From contig CM077115.1 of assembly GCA_039619475.1 (NCBI GenBank), positions 397,268,557 to 397,332,556 of the forward strand: a stretch of DNA of 64,000 nt. Direction: 5' to 3'. Below, piece by piece: positions 36,213-48,914 of this stretch. Each line of letters begins with the position of its first letter. Within the stretch, counting starts at the first letter, position 1. The translations under genes were made by a program, and so were the position numbers. The notes under the pieces are model-generated. The model was not told the origin of the DNA. It made no database searches and saw only the letters and a program-made list of their open reading frames with translations. The stretch is from Icerya purchasi. Its lineage: Eukaryota > Arthropoda > Insecta > Hemiptera > Monophlebidae.

Positions 36213-39200
36213 TATATTTAAGTTATATCCTAAAAATTACTAATTTTACCTTACTTGTCATTATGAAAAATATTAATTTATACAAATTAAAAGTCAGCGC
36301 TTGCGATGAGGCAATTTTTATTTCTGCGAAATGGAGGAGAAACACTTTTGACAACGAAAAAAAAAATTTTTTATTGACCGCCGGTTTTGCTTACCTGTTA
36401 TTGTCGAATTTCGTTAAGTTTGACAGGCAACACAAGCGAACAAAGACCACAAAACGAGCTTAAAATTAACCGAATTTATTAAATATTACTACCTCGTTGA
36501 ATATTCGCAAAACGTTAGAAAAACCAAACTGGAGAATAGAGAATTAAGAATTCAGGGCATGCTGCAAACACTTAAACAAAAATTCTACGAACAGATTTAA
36601 CGTTTCGATAAACAAATTTAACAACTCGAAATCGTAATTATTGAAAGGTGAAAAAACAAAAAGAAGATTGAAATGTATTGTAGGCATCAACTAAAAGGCA
36701 AATAAAAAACCCGGGAGAACATTTAGATTCATCGACTGCGGCACAGTTTTAATGTGATACTCTTTATCCGGGTTAATAATTATAAGGTGTATTTATAAAT
36801 AACATAAATGCAATAATGACCAGGGCAAACCAGCACAGACGGTTTTTTCAGTAACTTGCTTAGATTAAAGCATATTCGATAATGTCGCCAACCGCGATGC
36901 GCTTCTTTTCGAACAAAACGAGTTACTAATAAACGGTTGTAATGATTTACAGAGGCTGTTAATCAAATTGTTTTGTTTAAAATCGATAACACAGTCTCGG
37001 GGCAGCACTGCTAAAAACTCGAACAAGTCGAGATGTCAACTACTTTTTCTAATAACGGTAAATCAAAACAAAATAGTTAAGATGATGTTCGAGTCCAACA
37101 TTAGAGTATTCAAAAATGGCAAAACTTACATAAAATGTTTTTCTCAAATGTTTTTATTTAACTTCAAATTTGAAAAATCTGAGTTAAGCCCGGGACAATA
37201 ATTATTCTGCGTGTGGCGCGCTACGAAAGCTTTCGCCATATATTTAGGATTCTCTGGTCGTATTGTAATAACCTCTTCAAAAAATAAAAAATAAATAAAT
37301 AAATAAAAAAAAAAAAGAATACAAAGTGTGAATTAAAGCGATGTGTAAAATTTCTATAAAAGTTCTAATTCACGATTCTGCTAAATTACAAGGACTTGAG
37401 AGATCTGAACAGTGCGAATTACATTATCCCTGTTACACGTATTCTGGTAGAGGAGTGCACTCTTAATAAAAACTTACGCTACAAATGGTGGAGCGTATTT
37501 GCAAATTAAACTTACACCTTCGGGGAATAAAAAATTAATGAAATAATATTAATTAAATTACTAAGAGAAAAAAAAAAACTGTACCGAGGATAGCCTTGTA
37601 AAAAAGTGGAAAGATTTTCCGTCTGTTAATCTAAACGAATCAATTTCTCTACAAAGTAGGTTATATGAATTATGATGGAATTTGTGTACATTTCATTTCT
37701 GTTTATTTGTTTTCTTTATATTTTCATTTTTAAGCTCTTCATTATTGAAAGATGACGTCTTGTAATTTTTGATAATATTTCGGATATTTTTTGTCTTTGA
37801 CCTGTAAACAATTAAAACAGATTCGGTCATGTTCAAATACGATCAGATTAACGACAAGTAATCGGTACGGCAAAAATATAATGTTCGAAGAGGAAACAGA
37901 CAATTATTGAATAACTCTATACTCGCGGTAAAAGTCGTTGTGTTCGTATAAATGTTCGCGCAAGATGTGGCGCACTGAAGTAAAAGTGTAATGAAATAAC
38001 GAAAAATATTCTTAGTGTTAGGTGCAAACAAATAGAAAATAAAAACAAGACCAAAAACAAACAAAAAAACGGCGAAGAACGAAGAAGCAGATATTTTGGA
38101 ATTTTTTCTAATAATTGCTTATTCAGTTTGAAATATTTTTCCGGAACTAGTATAAGATCGGATTTTAAAAGAAAACTTCTTTCGACAGTACAATCAGATT
38201 CCACACCAAGTTTTGCACTGAGGGAAATCTTATCCGTACTACACACCGATAAGATGGTAAACGCACAAAATCCTATCAGTCATACAGAAATGGTAATAAT
38301 TCTTTTTCGGACTTTCATTTCCATCGGTAGTTTTCAATAGTGATCCGAGTAAAAGTCACTAGAAACGAGCGGGTAGCATAAAAGTCGTACGATCGGTTAT
38401 GTTAATAAATGTTCGCGCAGAACCGCAGCCATAAGTTTTCTACCCGGAAAATCATGATTCAATAATTTACAGCAGTTTGCTGATTAACATCGACCCGAAC
38501 AAACATTAAATGTGAGGTGATCAGGGCCGCACACCCCCGTTTTAGCGAATGAAATATAAATCTAAAATGCATCCAACAACTATTTTCTCGTAAAAACAAA
38601 ACAACAAATGCGACTTCTAAAGTGACCGATGGTTTTTTCGATATTTCATTGGTGGGTTCTTGTAAGTGACGTTTTCGGAATTTTTAAAAAGTTAAACCTC
38701 TCATATAAGTAGCATATCATCGTGGGTTGCGCAGCGATTGTGAAGATTTGAACCGAAAATAACTTGGCACGCGTCACGTCTCTGTAAAACTTCTGCTACA
38801 CGTTCAGTGACAACCGGCGGTGGGGTAAAAAAAAAAAAACAGGAAACGGAAAAAGTTTCTCAACCCTGCGCTAATATTGACGAAAACTTGGCGAAAACTA
38901 TTACAAAAGGTGATGCGGAGTGCAATCATTGCAAAGCGTTAGTTTTCCCCGAAAAGACGTGACATCAGTTTGAAGTTGATGTTAATCCTTGATTTATCAA
39001 GGAGTTTTCATTATCGTGCAGCAAATTCGAGAACTGCCAATAGTGAATAGTACGTGCAGGTTGTAACGGAGGCTTGAAAACAAAAACTGATTCACAGCGA
39101 CAACGCGTCGAGCCTTTTGCCAATTATCTACACCTTCTACATTCGCTAGATTTAGTCCCCACGGTCATTATTCTGTTTTCAAACTGAAAATAAATAAAAA

Positions 39201-40800
39201 CAAAAAAGAAGAAAAAAACAAACAATTTCAATGTGTAAATGAGATTCAACAGAATTCGCTGAAGTTCACGCTCTCTATCAGGTATGTCCCGAAGGACATT
39301 ACAGTGGCGCCTGAACCGATAGGAACATTGCGAGCAAAGATTTTGAAGGGTGCAAACGTACCCCAGCGTGTCTGAAGTGTATGCAAATGAAGTTGGTACG
39401 TCGAAAATTCGGTTTATTTTTGAATAATTCATTTTTATCTACAGCATTTAAATAATAATGAAAGCAGCAGCTCGAATTGTCTTCTTCTTTGTCCCGAAAT
39501 TTCCCTTCTAATATCGGTAAAATTATTTCCCGCATTATAGTCGACAACCTCTTCAAATTGTCGTCCTTTCTCCTCGGTGCAAATCGATTGCGCGTAGATT
39601 TTTTCATTTCGTTAACTGTACATTTTTAATATTAAACAGGTATTATAAAATTATACACGTTTCGTAGGGAATTGGCCAACTGCTAAACTAAATTTCAAAG
39701 CTGATTAAAGTAGACACGCCAATTCGCTAATCGAAACAAAGAAATCAGTCAATTTCTTTGCGAAAGCCCTAACACACGGGCCAACACATCACCAACGATG
39801 GCCTGATGATCTCCAGACCAGTGCTCCTTAATGTTTCTTTTTTCAGGCCCCCTATGTAATAACCTGATCATTTTATTCTCAACCGGTAAATAACTCGCTT
39901 ACACGGACCAGTATTAATTAAAACAAATAAGAAAACCTACATGTCAAAAGTAATTTTGTAATGTCACGTATTTATCGCTATATTTCTTTCCCGGCAACAT
40001 TTTATCCATGTAAAATACTAAATTCCTTGTTAAAAATCAACAATTAATATTACATAGTGTTTTATTATTTTTGAGTGCACCATGATGGATGTTAATATAG
40101 CAAATATTAAATTTTAATTAGGAGTAGAATCGGAGTTTTAAAGAATTTCAGAAAAGAGCGATATATGTATATGTATATACATTCACGAGAATACTGCGGA
40201 AAAAATATATCATTACGATGATGATATTGTAAATTTAAAATAGGAAAGTTTTGAATTTATTATTATTTAAATGCAAATTTTCAATTGATAATATTAAATT
40301 GCCTAATTTCCATTTTTATTTCTTATACAGTTCTATTTCTTATCGATAAATTTAATTTACAAATGTTTTCTTATAAAAATAATTAACCTATTATATTAGT
40401 CAATTATGTAATGCGGTTAATAATTTAATATTTTTGCGTGAAAATGAATAATAATTCGTGTTTTTCGGCGTAGTCCAATGGAATTCGAACAGTCATCTCT
40501 GGTTTTCGGCTTATTAAATGGGAGAGAATAAACGAGAGTTTAAGTTGCCTAGCTCCGGTGTGTAGGATAGAGGAAAAATTAAGAAACGCGCAGGGGTGTC
40601 GAAATTATTCACTTATATAAGATTTGTTTCGGGTTGCTTGGTGGTCGGCCATTAGTGTTACCAGTTGGTCAATTACTCGGAGACGCGTTTTTCATATGTA
40701 CCCCTAAATTGGTTACCATTTGGCGTTCGTCCGTTTCATAAATTTTTGTTCGCAAATCTTCAGTAATAATTATCGGCCGCCTATTTAATTCGTAGCATGT
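36213..40800. other. AT-rich DNA, no gene recognised
   Basis: Overlapping minus-strand frames at 39124-39432 and 39299-39607 (102 codons each) and frames at 37917-38246 and 38128-38340 face each other and have no recognised domains. An exon-like interval, 39847-39885, lies between TTTCTTTTTTCAG and CCG|GTAAAT and is open in one frame; this is weak. A-runs lie near 37310 and 38828. Confidence 0.4.
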
Positions 40801-40879
40801 AAATCAAACTAAAGTAAAGCTACACAGCAGAAATTACAATTATATAATATTATTATTTATAAAAATAACTCCCATACAT

Positions 40880-40905
40880 GTTTCGTAGTACAGACTACGT
40901 CATCA
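40880..40905 (-). ncRNA. Hammerhead-ribozyme-like core, minus-strand arm
   Basis: On the minus strand, TGATGA is followed by C, a perfect 4-bp stem GTAG/CTAC around the loop TCTGTA, and then GAAAC and ATGTA. This resembles CUGANGA - stem II - GAAA with the minimal stem III seen in Penelope-type hammerheads. The C before UGA is replaced by G, there is an extra C after the GA, and stem I pairing is weak. It is therefore probably inactive, or only hammerhead-like. Confidence 0.3.
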
Positions 40906-40924
40906 CGGTATATTTACACCATGG

Positions 40925-40947
40925 TGATGCAGTTTGTACTACGAAAC
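40925..40947 (+). ncRNA. Hammerhead-ribozyme-like core, plus-strand arm
   Basis: TGATGCAG, TTTGTA, CTACGAAAC, then ATGTC. It is the inverted partner of the minus-strand core with about 3 nt missing from the stem II 5' side, so its stem II is damaged. GAAAC-AT-GTC keeps the layout expected around a cleavage site. Confidence 0.25.
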
Positions 40948-41000
40948 ATGTCGGCGTTGTTTAATTATAATTTCTGTATAGTTTTACTTTAGTTTGATTT

Positions 41001-43844
41001 GAATACGTAATACCGGAATGGATAATACTATGATTGATAATTTATAGCACATAATTTAAGATTCCTTTTCTTTTCCGTTTTCTTTTTTTTCCCCTTCTGA
41101 TATTCACTCGAAATAGCAATTTGCCTTTAAAGTTCACACCTGATAATCAACTTTAGTTCGTTATAATGGCAATCTAAATGAAACCAAACTAGATCAAAAG
41201 AAGTTCGTTACACACATGCATCACGACCGAAATATTTTTAATAATGGAAAAAGTCGTTGTAACGAATCCAGCTAGCGATTTTAGCTGCAAAATTCGTCGA
41301 CTACACGGAGTTATAAAGATTAACGAACAGAATCAGAAGTGTGCGAAGGCTGGGGGGTTCTTTGATTGAAAAATGTTTCCGACCAACAGCGACAGAACCG
41401 CGGGTGATTTAATTAAAAAGGCTTTTGCCGATAAATGACAATGGAAGTTCTTTTGAAAATCCCGTTCGATGGAAATAACTTTGAAATTTTCAAGTTCCCA
41501 ATATAATAGAGGCTTCACCGTAATTGGCATAAACTAAGAACAGCGTTAATTTAAAAAAAAAAAAAAAAAACGAATCTATACACCGCTATTTATATCGGAG
41601 GAAAAAAGCAAATAAAAAATTGTTAGACCTGAAAAAATTAATTATTATTATTAAAGACGCGAAATTAACATGTAACGCGCTACAGTAAGAGCTATAATTG
41701 AAGTTAAAAGTTTGCGAATAGTTTCAGAAAATATAATAGAATTTTCAACATTTAGATGTTTTTAGTTAATATGAAATCAAAAATTGTAATTCAGAAATAT
41801 TGTGGTCGATAAAAATTTATTAAAAAACAATTCGATATGGAAGATAATCTCATTTACATACGGGAATTACGTAATGAGAAGTAAGGAATAATCCGTATTT
41901 TCGTAATAAAGCAGATTAGAAAGAAGTATACACTTTTTTTTTTTTTTTTATAATTTCGTAAATTGTAAAAATTTTTAAACCGATAAATTATAAGAAAAAA
42001 AAATTAATAACAGAAATTAGCTGCACTAGAACGTGGAAAATGTTTGAAATAAAAAATTTAGTGTTGCTGTAAATAGAGTTGAAATATTTTTTTTTTTTTT
42101 TTGCAATTTTCGATAGTGTATATTCCGAGAAGTTTTGGAATACGTGAAAAATACGCCAAGTAATATAAGGTGAGATTTTTTATTGATTTAATAAAAGATG
42201 CGTACGATCTTATACATATATGCAACTTAACGTTAACGTACGTTTTTAACACATTCGGTTTTTTTAAAGATAACCCGGAGAAACGAAATATTTAAATTAA
42301 GCCACGATTTACAAAAGGCGAAGCGTAATAAAAGACATAAATTATCCGTTGTAACCTTTTGAATAATCGTTAATTAATTATTTTTCTAAAAAGATTTTCG
42401 CGAATTGTAGCGAGAAGAAAAATTATATTTTCAGGTTAGAGGAAAAATTAAAAGGAAAATATAAATCAAAAAAAAAAAAAACGGCAGCTACAATAAAATT
42501 GTTTTTCCAGTAACGATTTTCCGTTCAATCAGCGATGCTGTTTTTTCGCAAAATTTATGAGCTGTTTCGATGCATTCTTCGAAGTTTCACTATATCAAAA
42601 ATCCACACGTTTGACTTGGCCGTGTTAAATAATAATACATTTTGTCTAGACAAAGCACGCGAGTAAATTAGACCCGAAGTTTGACCACCAGTAATTTCCA
42701 TGACGGTAAAAATCCGTCATGACGATTTTGAAACGAGTAAGATGAAGAAAAATTTAACCGTAATCTTAAAATCACTATCGCAAGGTTAATTACAACACCG
42801 AGCTTGTGATTACGTAATTCATGTACTGGTAAGTGTTGCGTTAATTTTTGCCACCATGTCGGCCTGCTCCTCATCAAGATGACTCGATCGTGCCACAATG
42901 TTAAATGCAGGCTTGAAGAGTCGAAAAGTCGAACAACTTATTTCAAGGTTTCACAGGTGGCCAAACACATCTTGTTCTCCGTTATGTTTAACACTGATTT
43001 TTTCCGTTAATAATGATGTTTAATTACTTTATCATCGTTGTTGTCTCATTACTACCGTAATTTATCGTTGTCCGCAGGATTATTTCCCTCACCGCCAATG
43101 TTTACGTTAACCGGCGAATATTCTCTAAATTTAGAATTTCTTCATCTGCGCAATATGGAAATATCGTTATTTAAAATTTGAAAAACAAAAAAACCAAAAA
43201 AAACCACGAAGTAATCGATTTTATTCCGTTCACTCACCTGTACCGGGAAATGAATTTAAAAACGGGAATTATACTAAAAAGGGAAAATGAAACAAAAAAA
43301 AAAAAAAAAAAGGTTTTTCGCAGGCAAAATTATAAATTCACGAGAAATTCGCTTGTCGACTCCTCCCAGTTTAATACATATTTGTAATGCGCACAGCGTT
43401 GATTGTTACCGATAAAATTGTAATTAAACATTCCCTCGTTATTACGGAAGAACGAGAATTAATTCGTCATTATCAGCCAGCAGCGCTGTAATTACTGTTG
43501 ATCGTAAAACTTCAAACAGGCCCTTTCGTTTTATGTGCTGAATAATTTTTACTCAGAACAATTTTTAAAAACAAACAAAAAACACGTGTTTCACTTATTG
43601 CGAGCCTTTTGAAAAATATCTTTTTTTTTTTTTTTGCATTACTACCCGACCGAAAGGTGACGACAATAAGTGTACGGTAATTGCTTTAATATTACATTTT
43701 CGTTGCTTAAGAAATTAGCTGTTGAGGCAAATTTTTTAAATGAATATTAGTTATACGATTAAATAAGAATAAAAAAAATAAAGTCGCAAAATTTACACAA
43801 TGCGCTTCGTGGTCACTGCTATTATTTCGTAAAAATTTTTTCTG
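41001..43844. other. AT-rich DNA, nothing recognised
   Basis: Homopolymer runs near 41552, 41935, 42088, 42470 and 43290; scattered short frames without similarity. 42668-42898 (minus) and 43178-43387 (plus) are open but unassigned. Confidence 0.5.
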
Positions 43845-44140
43845 ATGTTTATTTCTTTCCTTTATCCACTCATATTGCAGTTCCTTGCATTTCTTTTTTT
43901 CGTTTTTAGAAATTCTAGATCATCTTCCGATGTTCTTTGGGCCTACATGTCGTTTTCCATTCTATTTCCATTCTCTGTTATTATTAATCCATCTTTCTTT
44001 TTCGCTTCTCATTACATACCCTGCGCCCATTTCCGTTTGTTCCGTTGTACCGATTATATTTGCTATTTCAGTTGCTTTCTGTATTATTTTCGCTGCTGCC
44101 CGTCTATCTCTTAATTGAATATTTCAAAGAGACGAGTCAA
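43845..44140 (-). mobile_element. RTE-like LINE, C-terminal tail of reverse transcriptase ORF
   Basis: The minus strand reads QLRDRRAAAKIIQKATEI (about 44115-44062), then GAGYVMRSEKERW (family: GHVMR...RW, about 44025-43985). It then reads NGKRHVGPKNIGR (family: KR.VGRP..RW, about 43965-43925). After a frameshift it gives DDLEFLKN. These boxes come in the order of the tail of arthropod endonuclease-reverse transcriptase ORFs. The plus-strand open frames over the same bases (43845-44118) are shadows. Coding remnants may extend to about 44360 but are too decayed to align. Only the tail survives, so this is a 5'-truncated or eroded copy of a third RTE subfamily. Confidence 0.72.
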
Positions 44141-47100
44141 TCTCTATTTACTCGTACACTTAGTAACACAAGTGTATTCACTGAGGTCTCCGATTGTGTC
44201 GTCCCCGTTACTATCTAACCCTACTCTCTCTATGTTTACCCTTTTCTTTACTGTCTGTATCGGATTTTTTAATTTTATTTGTACAGTTTTAGTATATAGA
44301 ATTGATCTGATTATTCTTTTGCGGCGGAATCAATTTTTCCCCCCTACGCCAGTAATCAATGAGTTGAGTAGAGCGGTATATTTATTTAAATATGATATTT
44401 TTAATGAAGATTCCGAAAAGAACAGCTTTTAACTCTTTATTAAATTAATTATTTGCATTTCCTGAATGTATTTGAAAAGTATTGAACTTGAAAAATTCCT
44501 ACTAAAAAATCTTACCGTAACTGGTGAAATGTGTTCTTTAAAAAAAGAATCATTCAGAACTAATTTAAGCGAGGAACTTTTTTTCCCTGTTCGGTGGCCC
44601 TTTCGACGCCATTTTTCGCTGCTACTCTATTTAAACGGTGGTAATCGATTATTAGCACATTGCGCATTTCAAATTCCTCGTTGTAATGGGCAACAGACGT
44701 AAAAGATTTCCAAAGATTTTAAAGTATAGAAAAAGAACAGTTTTCGATAACGTGTTATTTCGTTTTGATCTTGTTTTCAAAATAATGTTTCTAATTCATT
44801 TTGAAGTACACAGTTTTTTTTTTTTTTTTTTTTTAGTTTCTTTTTCGACTGCTAAAACTCCCACGTCGTGGGATTTTAAATGTTATTAAAAATGTTCTTT
44901 TCGATTTTTCCAACCATGACGAGACTCTGGCTTGGACACGTAATTCTTTGTATCGCGAGCAAGAATAGATAAAATAGACTGAGCGAGGGATTACGCTACG
45001 ATTAAGAGGCGGATTTGATTTTCGTAAGAGGGGCTCGTGTCGGACAAGTGTAATCTCTTACTTTTTTTATAGCGCGGCTACGGCAAAAAGATAATTATGG
45101 AACGAAAAGATAATTAAGACACTCGGACTGAACAGATGTATATTACACTTTTAGCTTTGAATTGCGGTTTTAGCTTGCTTCTTAATGAAAACCATCCCGG
45201 TGATCTGTAGCGAAAGATTTTACGATTAAACGGTTTGGATGTCGGATTCCATTAGAGAATGACTTTTTGGTAGATCCGGACGACGGGACTGCTACGTTGA
45301 AAACAGGGAAAAAAAAGAAAAAGGAAAGGGTAAAAAACAAAAGACAAACGTTGTTTTCGTTAGACAGACCGAATTCAGCTTCGTTTGTTCGCCTAAATAG
45401 TAGTTGCTTCGACACATTTTCTCTCGTATAGGTGGTAATTAGTTGCGCATCTTCGAATACTCTGTAGCCGGTTCGAGTCGAATTAAAAGTGCAACGTAAC
45501 GAATAAATTAATAAATAATAAAAAGGAACGCGCTTTTTAACGGCGCGGACTGGCGAAAAAATAAATAATGACGACATTAAAGTCGTTAATGAAATGACTG
45601 TGCCATTAAAGCAATCACGTTGAGTAGCACCGAAAAAGCCGAACAAACAAAACAAAACGAAGCAAAACAGAACGAACGAACGAAGAAAGGGAAAAAGAAG
45701 AAAAACTGAGCGGAAAAATATAGAACGAAGTAGTCCAAATGTTAAGCGGTAATATTTCACGGGGTAACACTTAAATTAAGAGAGTTTCGCGGCTTCTTCG
45801 TGTTGCGTATTGGAGCGCGTTCGTCGGGAATCCAAGGAAAAGCTAGAAACTAGCGATGCCGATAGGAAGAACAGCGAATAGTAACAGTAAACGTTATTAC
45901 ACATTAATAACAGTGACGAGACATTTTGTAGCAATTTTTCAGCAGGTCCTGCTCCGATGAACCGCCAGACTGTAAAAAATTATGTCTCGGAGGTGAGAGA
46001 AATGAATGAAATATTAACCGTCATTACAGTAATGTTTTCTGCATGATGATGAGGATGCAACATTTTTTAAAAATCTTACCATATAACCTCTTCTTCATCA
46101 CTTATTTTACATATCACCTCGTACGCCGCCTAGCCGCACATTACATTGTTAACCGGTCCCCCCTTTCCCTCCTAAACATATGTACTACATCATTTTCACA
46201 GCCACACAGGCTCAGCTAGCCTAGCGTACACACACACAGTTTTAAATGCTCCCCTACCGCACCGCCCGCGACCCGACCCGCGTACATTTATAAACAGTGT
46301 TAATAATCGTCGCTCGTTATTCTCGAACCTTTTACAACTTTCTCGTTCGTTGCGATTAATAAATAATCGGCCATTCCGCGCTAAAAACCGATTGCTCAGA
46401 ACGATCGATCGCCTCTCCAGTATCTCTTATTCAATTTTACCACGAGTACTCTGCCGCGCATATTCGCTTCCACACATACCATAGGTCTCTGTAGGTCTCT
46501 GAATTACGCGAAAATTAAATTTCTCCAATAAATTTTTCCGTTCTTGATCATCGAAATTAAGAAGAATTCCGGCCTTTCGAATCTATCCACCCTTTTTTTT
46601 TTTAAATTTTTATGAGAAATCGAAAATTAATTGAAGATTTGCTGAAGTTCTGCTCTAAAGATCCAATTGGCTGTGGAGACATGACGGGGGCTTCTCATAG
46701 CTTGGTCCAAATACCGTCTATAGATTCGTTTAAATTTTTTTTTTTTTTTTTTTTTAGGCTTGTTAGACTACCTTTACCCAGGAACGGAAATGGAAAATAA
46801 AAAAGTCGGTTATATTTGAATCCGATCAGAAATCATTGAGCAATCAATATAGCAGGAATAATTAATCGGAAAGCGAGAAAGGTGGGATATAAGAGGCGTA
46901 ATAAGGAGAGTATGAATCCGAATCCTCAACACAAATAGGAATACAAAATGCTCCACAGAAAGAGATGAACACTTAATAAACACTTGATCAGCTTAACAAA
47001 TATCTACATCATTAGGATGGAGAGGGCAATGTGAGATGGAAATCAGAGAAAACAACGCAGACAGACAATGGAAACAACATCAGAACGGTGAAATGAAGGA

Positions 47101-47253
47101 TACAAAAGAAACTACGAATAGAAGGATGAAGAGTAGATGTAAATAAAAATATAAATCAAAAAAATTCGTCCGTAAAGTTCTGCACTTTTCACTCCTTTTT
47201 CTTTCGCTTTTTACAAAACAAATTCGAATAATATTATTGGAGATTTAATTATA

Positions 47254-47256
<3 letters not shown>
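44141..47256. other. AT-rich DNA with a GC-richer patch at 45780-46480
   Basis: The longest open frame of the window lies here (45182-45760 minus, about 192 codons, GTG start). It has no recognised domain and crosses purine-rich DNA that suppresses antisense stops. About 46090-46480 is richer in C and CG, with a 16-bp neighbourhood containing a duplicated GTAGGTCTCT/ATAGGTCTCT (about 46481-46500). Near 46900-47160 a faint Cys/His reading (CSTERDEHLINT) could be a LINE tail, but it is too weak to call. T-runs lie near 44815 and 46735. Confidence 0.35.

Positions 47257-47301
<45 letters not shown>
47257..47301. repeat. (TA)n microsatellite
   Basis: About 22 uninterrupted AT units. Confidence 0.95.
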
Positions 47302-47302
<1 letters not shown>

Positions 47303-47431
47303 TATAAGTAACTTAACGGTATTGTAGTACAATCTAAATACCGCTCATCGATAATTCTAAAAGAACACAAAAACAGAAAACCGTTTAGATCGATTGATTA
47401 TTATAATTCGAGCTGCTAAAGTTTCCTCTTC

Positions 47432-48220
47432 ATGTTAAAATCTTTATTGATGGTTCCAAAAGTGAAAATGGTGAGAGGGTGGTGCTTCTACAGACCCCCC
47501 ATTGATTCACTTTCAGTCTCCCTTACTTTTGCTCAATCTTTTCAGCTGAGGCTATCTCTATTTTCCGTGTGCTATTTCCTTTATCTCCTCTACCCAAGAG
47601 GATTCTCCAAATTCATTATTTCCGACTCCAAATCTGTCCTTTAGTCTATTTGCTCATCTCCTTCTTACTCCTCTAATGGTATTATTTTTTCCATTCGTGT
47701 TTCTATTTCCACGATGCGTTTGAATCGTTCTATTCTTATTAACTTTTTTTTGTGAATTCCTAGCCACTGCGGTACCCAAGACAACGAAGCAGTAGACCTG
47801 CTGGCTTGCTCAGCTTTCCTTAATGGTATCATCTCCTCCAAAATTTTTCTGCCTCGGACATTCTATTTCTTTCAAGTAACCATTGCAGACTATGGGTGGA
47901 CCCATCTACGCTTCACCAACCGTTCTTCACCATACCTTCTGTTACAGCCTCTTCCAAATTCTCAGCAAATTTACTCGTCTGTCGCACATGTGCGCAAGTT
48001 AGTTAAATCCTTTCTGCTCCCACGTCTTTGCAGAGTTTATCTTTTAGCAGATGAGCTCTCTTTCCATTTTTTGTTAATTAGTAGATCCTCTCCCTATGTT
48101 CCCTACCAACATTCTTAATTCTCCTGAATATTTCCCGATTTCTCCTTTCATTAATGAGTTTCTCGCTTCTCTCCCTACTAATCCGAATTCATCTGCAGGC
48201 CCGACCAGAATTATACCATC
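47432..48220 (+). mobile_element. I/R1-superfamily LINE, RNase H region
   Basis: Across two frames the RNase H order is visible: FIDGSKSENG (47443-47472, first Asp), FSAEAISIFRVL (about 47542, catalytic Glu) and FIISDSKSVL (about 47612-47641, second Asp). Then comes IPSHCGTQDNEAVDLLA (47755-47805), matching the family's W.PSH.GI.GNE.AD.LA box. The last stretch stays open for about 115 codons to near 48100. RNase H at the end of ORF2 is typical of I, LOA and some R1/Outcast-type LINEs. At least two frameshifts and a lost Trp codon (a TGA-like break before IPSH) show it is dead. Upstream RT is not preserved. The copy may be related to the endonuclease fragment at 56561, but that piece lies downstream in the same orientation, so they are not one colinear element. 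Confidence 0.82.
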
Positions 48221-48914
48221 ATAAGGAATTTTTTTAAACACTATTACGAAACCATTTTAAAATGTTTAATTTTTATTTATGGTGTTTTCCTTTTCCTCCG
48301 TGGAATTTTTTTATTATCGAGTCGATTCCTGAAAACAGTGATTCCTCGTCCTTCCGCTGCATTTCTCTAACTGTATTAGAAAACCATTCGAGTTTGTATT
48401 AAACAAAAGCCTAGTCTGGTAGGTCGAAAGTAATAATATATTTACCGATAATGTGTATGGTTTTGGTCCGAGTCAGGGTTCTTCAAATTGTGCAGCTTTT
48501 TCCCGTTTTCATACTTACTACGATTCTATTCAAAAGAAATACACTTTAGCGGAAAATTCTAATATATACTGTGCTTTTGATTCTTGTTCCCATTCTTCTG
48601 AACAAAACTCTATTCATGATATTCATCGCTTTACTCATTTAATTGCAAGTCCTTTTTCATAATATCCTTCTGCCTCGTAGCCTCACGAAAAGTCTTCTGT
48701 GCCCTGCCGCACACACTCTTGCTTTCATTTTCTTTGCTGCTTTCTTTCCACTACGCGTCAAGTCCTGATTTATTGTGACAATACTTTATATTACTAATAC
48801 TACGGAAGCGTGCTTTATTTTCTTTACATAAGGAGTTTTGTTTTTACATTCAAAATCAAAACATTCCACTCTTTTTTTTTTTTTTCTTTTCCCATCAACA
48901 TGCTATGTGCTTGC
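48221..48914. other. Pyrimidine-rich DNA, unassigned
   Basis: A frame at 48453-48662 (+) continues the pyrimidine-rich style of the preceding LINE piece and may be its 3' UTR or further decayed ORF, but no motif is recognisable. Confidence 0.35.

Larger units (their letters stand above)
40801..41000. repeat. 200-bp near-palindrome, possible Penelope-like or retrozyme relic
   Basis: The outermost bases AAATCAAACTAAAGTAAA (from 40801) are matched in reverse complement by the last bases to 41000. Inside, ACATGTTTCGTAGTAC (40876-40891) is mirrored exactly at 40936-40951, and CATCAC is mirrored at 40922-40927 around a short AT-rich centre. The left arm is about 26 nt longer because of an AT-rich stretch near 40840-40870. 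Each arm, read toward its outer end, contains a TGATG...CTACGAAAC string like a hammerhead ribozyme core followed by ACATGT. Such cores occur in the terminal repeats of Penelope-like elements, which are often inverted relative to each other. It could equally be a MITE or foldback element. No convincing target-site duplication is visible. Confidence 0.85.

Noticed and set aside
39124..39607. Two overlapping 102-codon minus-strand frames
   Set aside because: They overlap out of frame with each other, have no domain, and fail to show splice sites at sensible positions.
40470..40500. Possible tRNA arm (GGAATTCGAAC)
   Set aside because: No cloverleaf could be drawn around it; anticodon and acceptor stems are missing. 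No other tRNA gene was found by eye.
43845..44118. Plus-strand hydrophobic frames
   Set aside because: Antisense shadows of the minus-strand RTE tail, which shows ordered family motifs.
46900..47160. Possible LINE Cys/His tail (CSTERDEHLINT)
   Set aside because: A single short match with no neighbouring RT motif; not enough to call an element.
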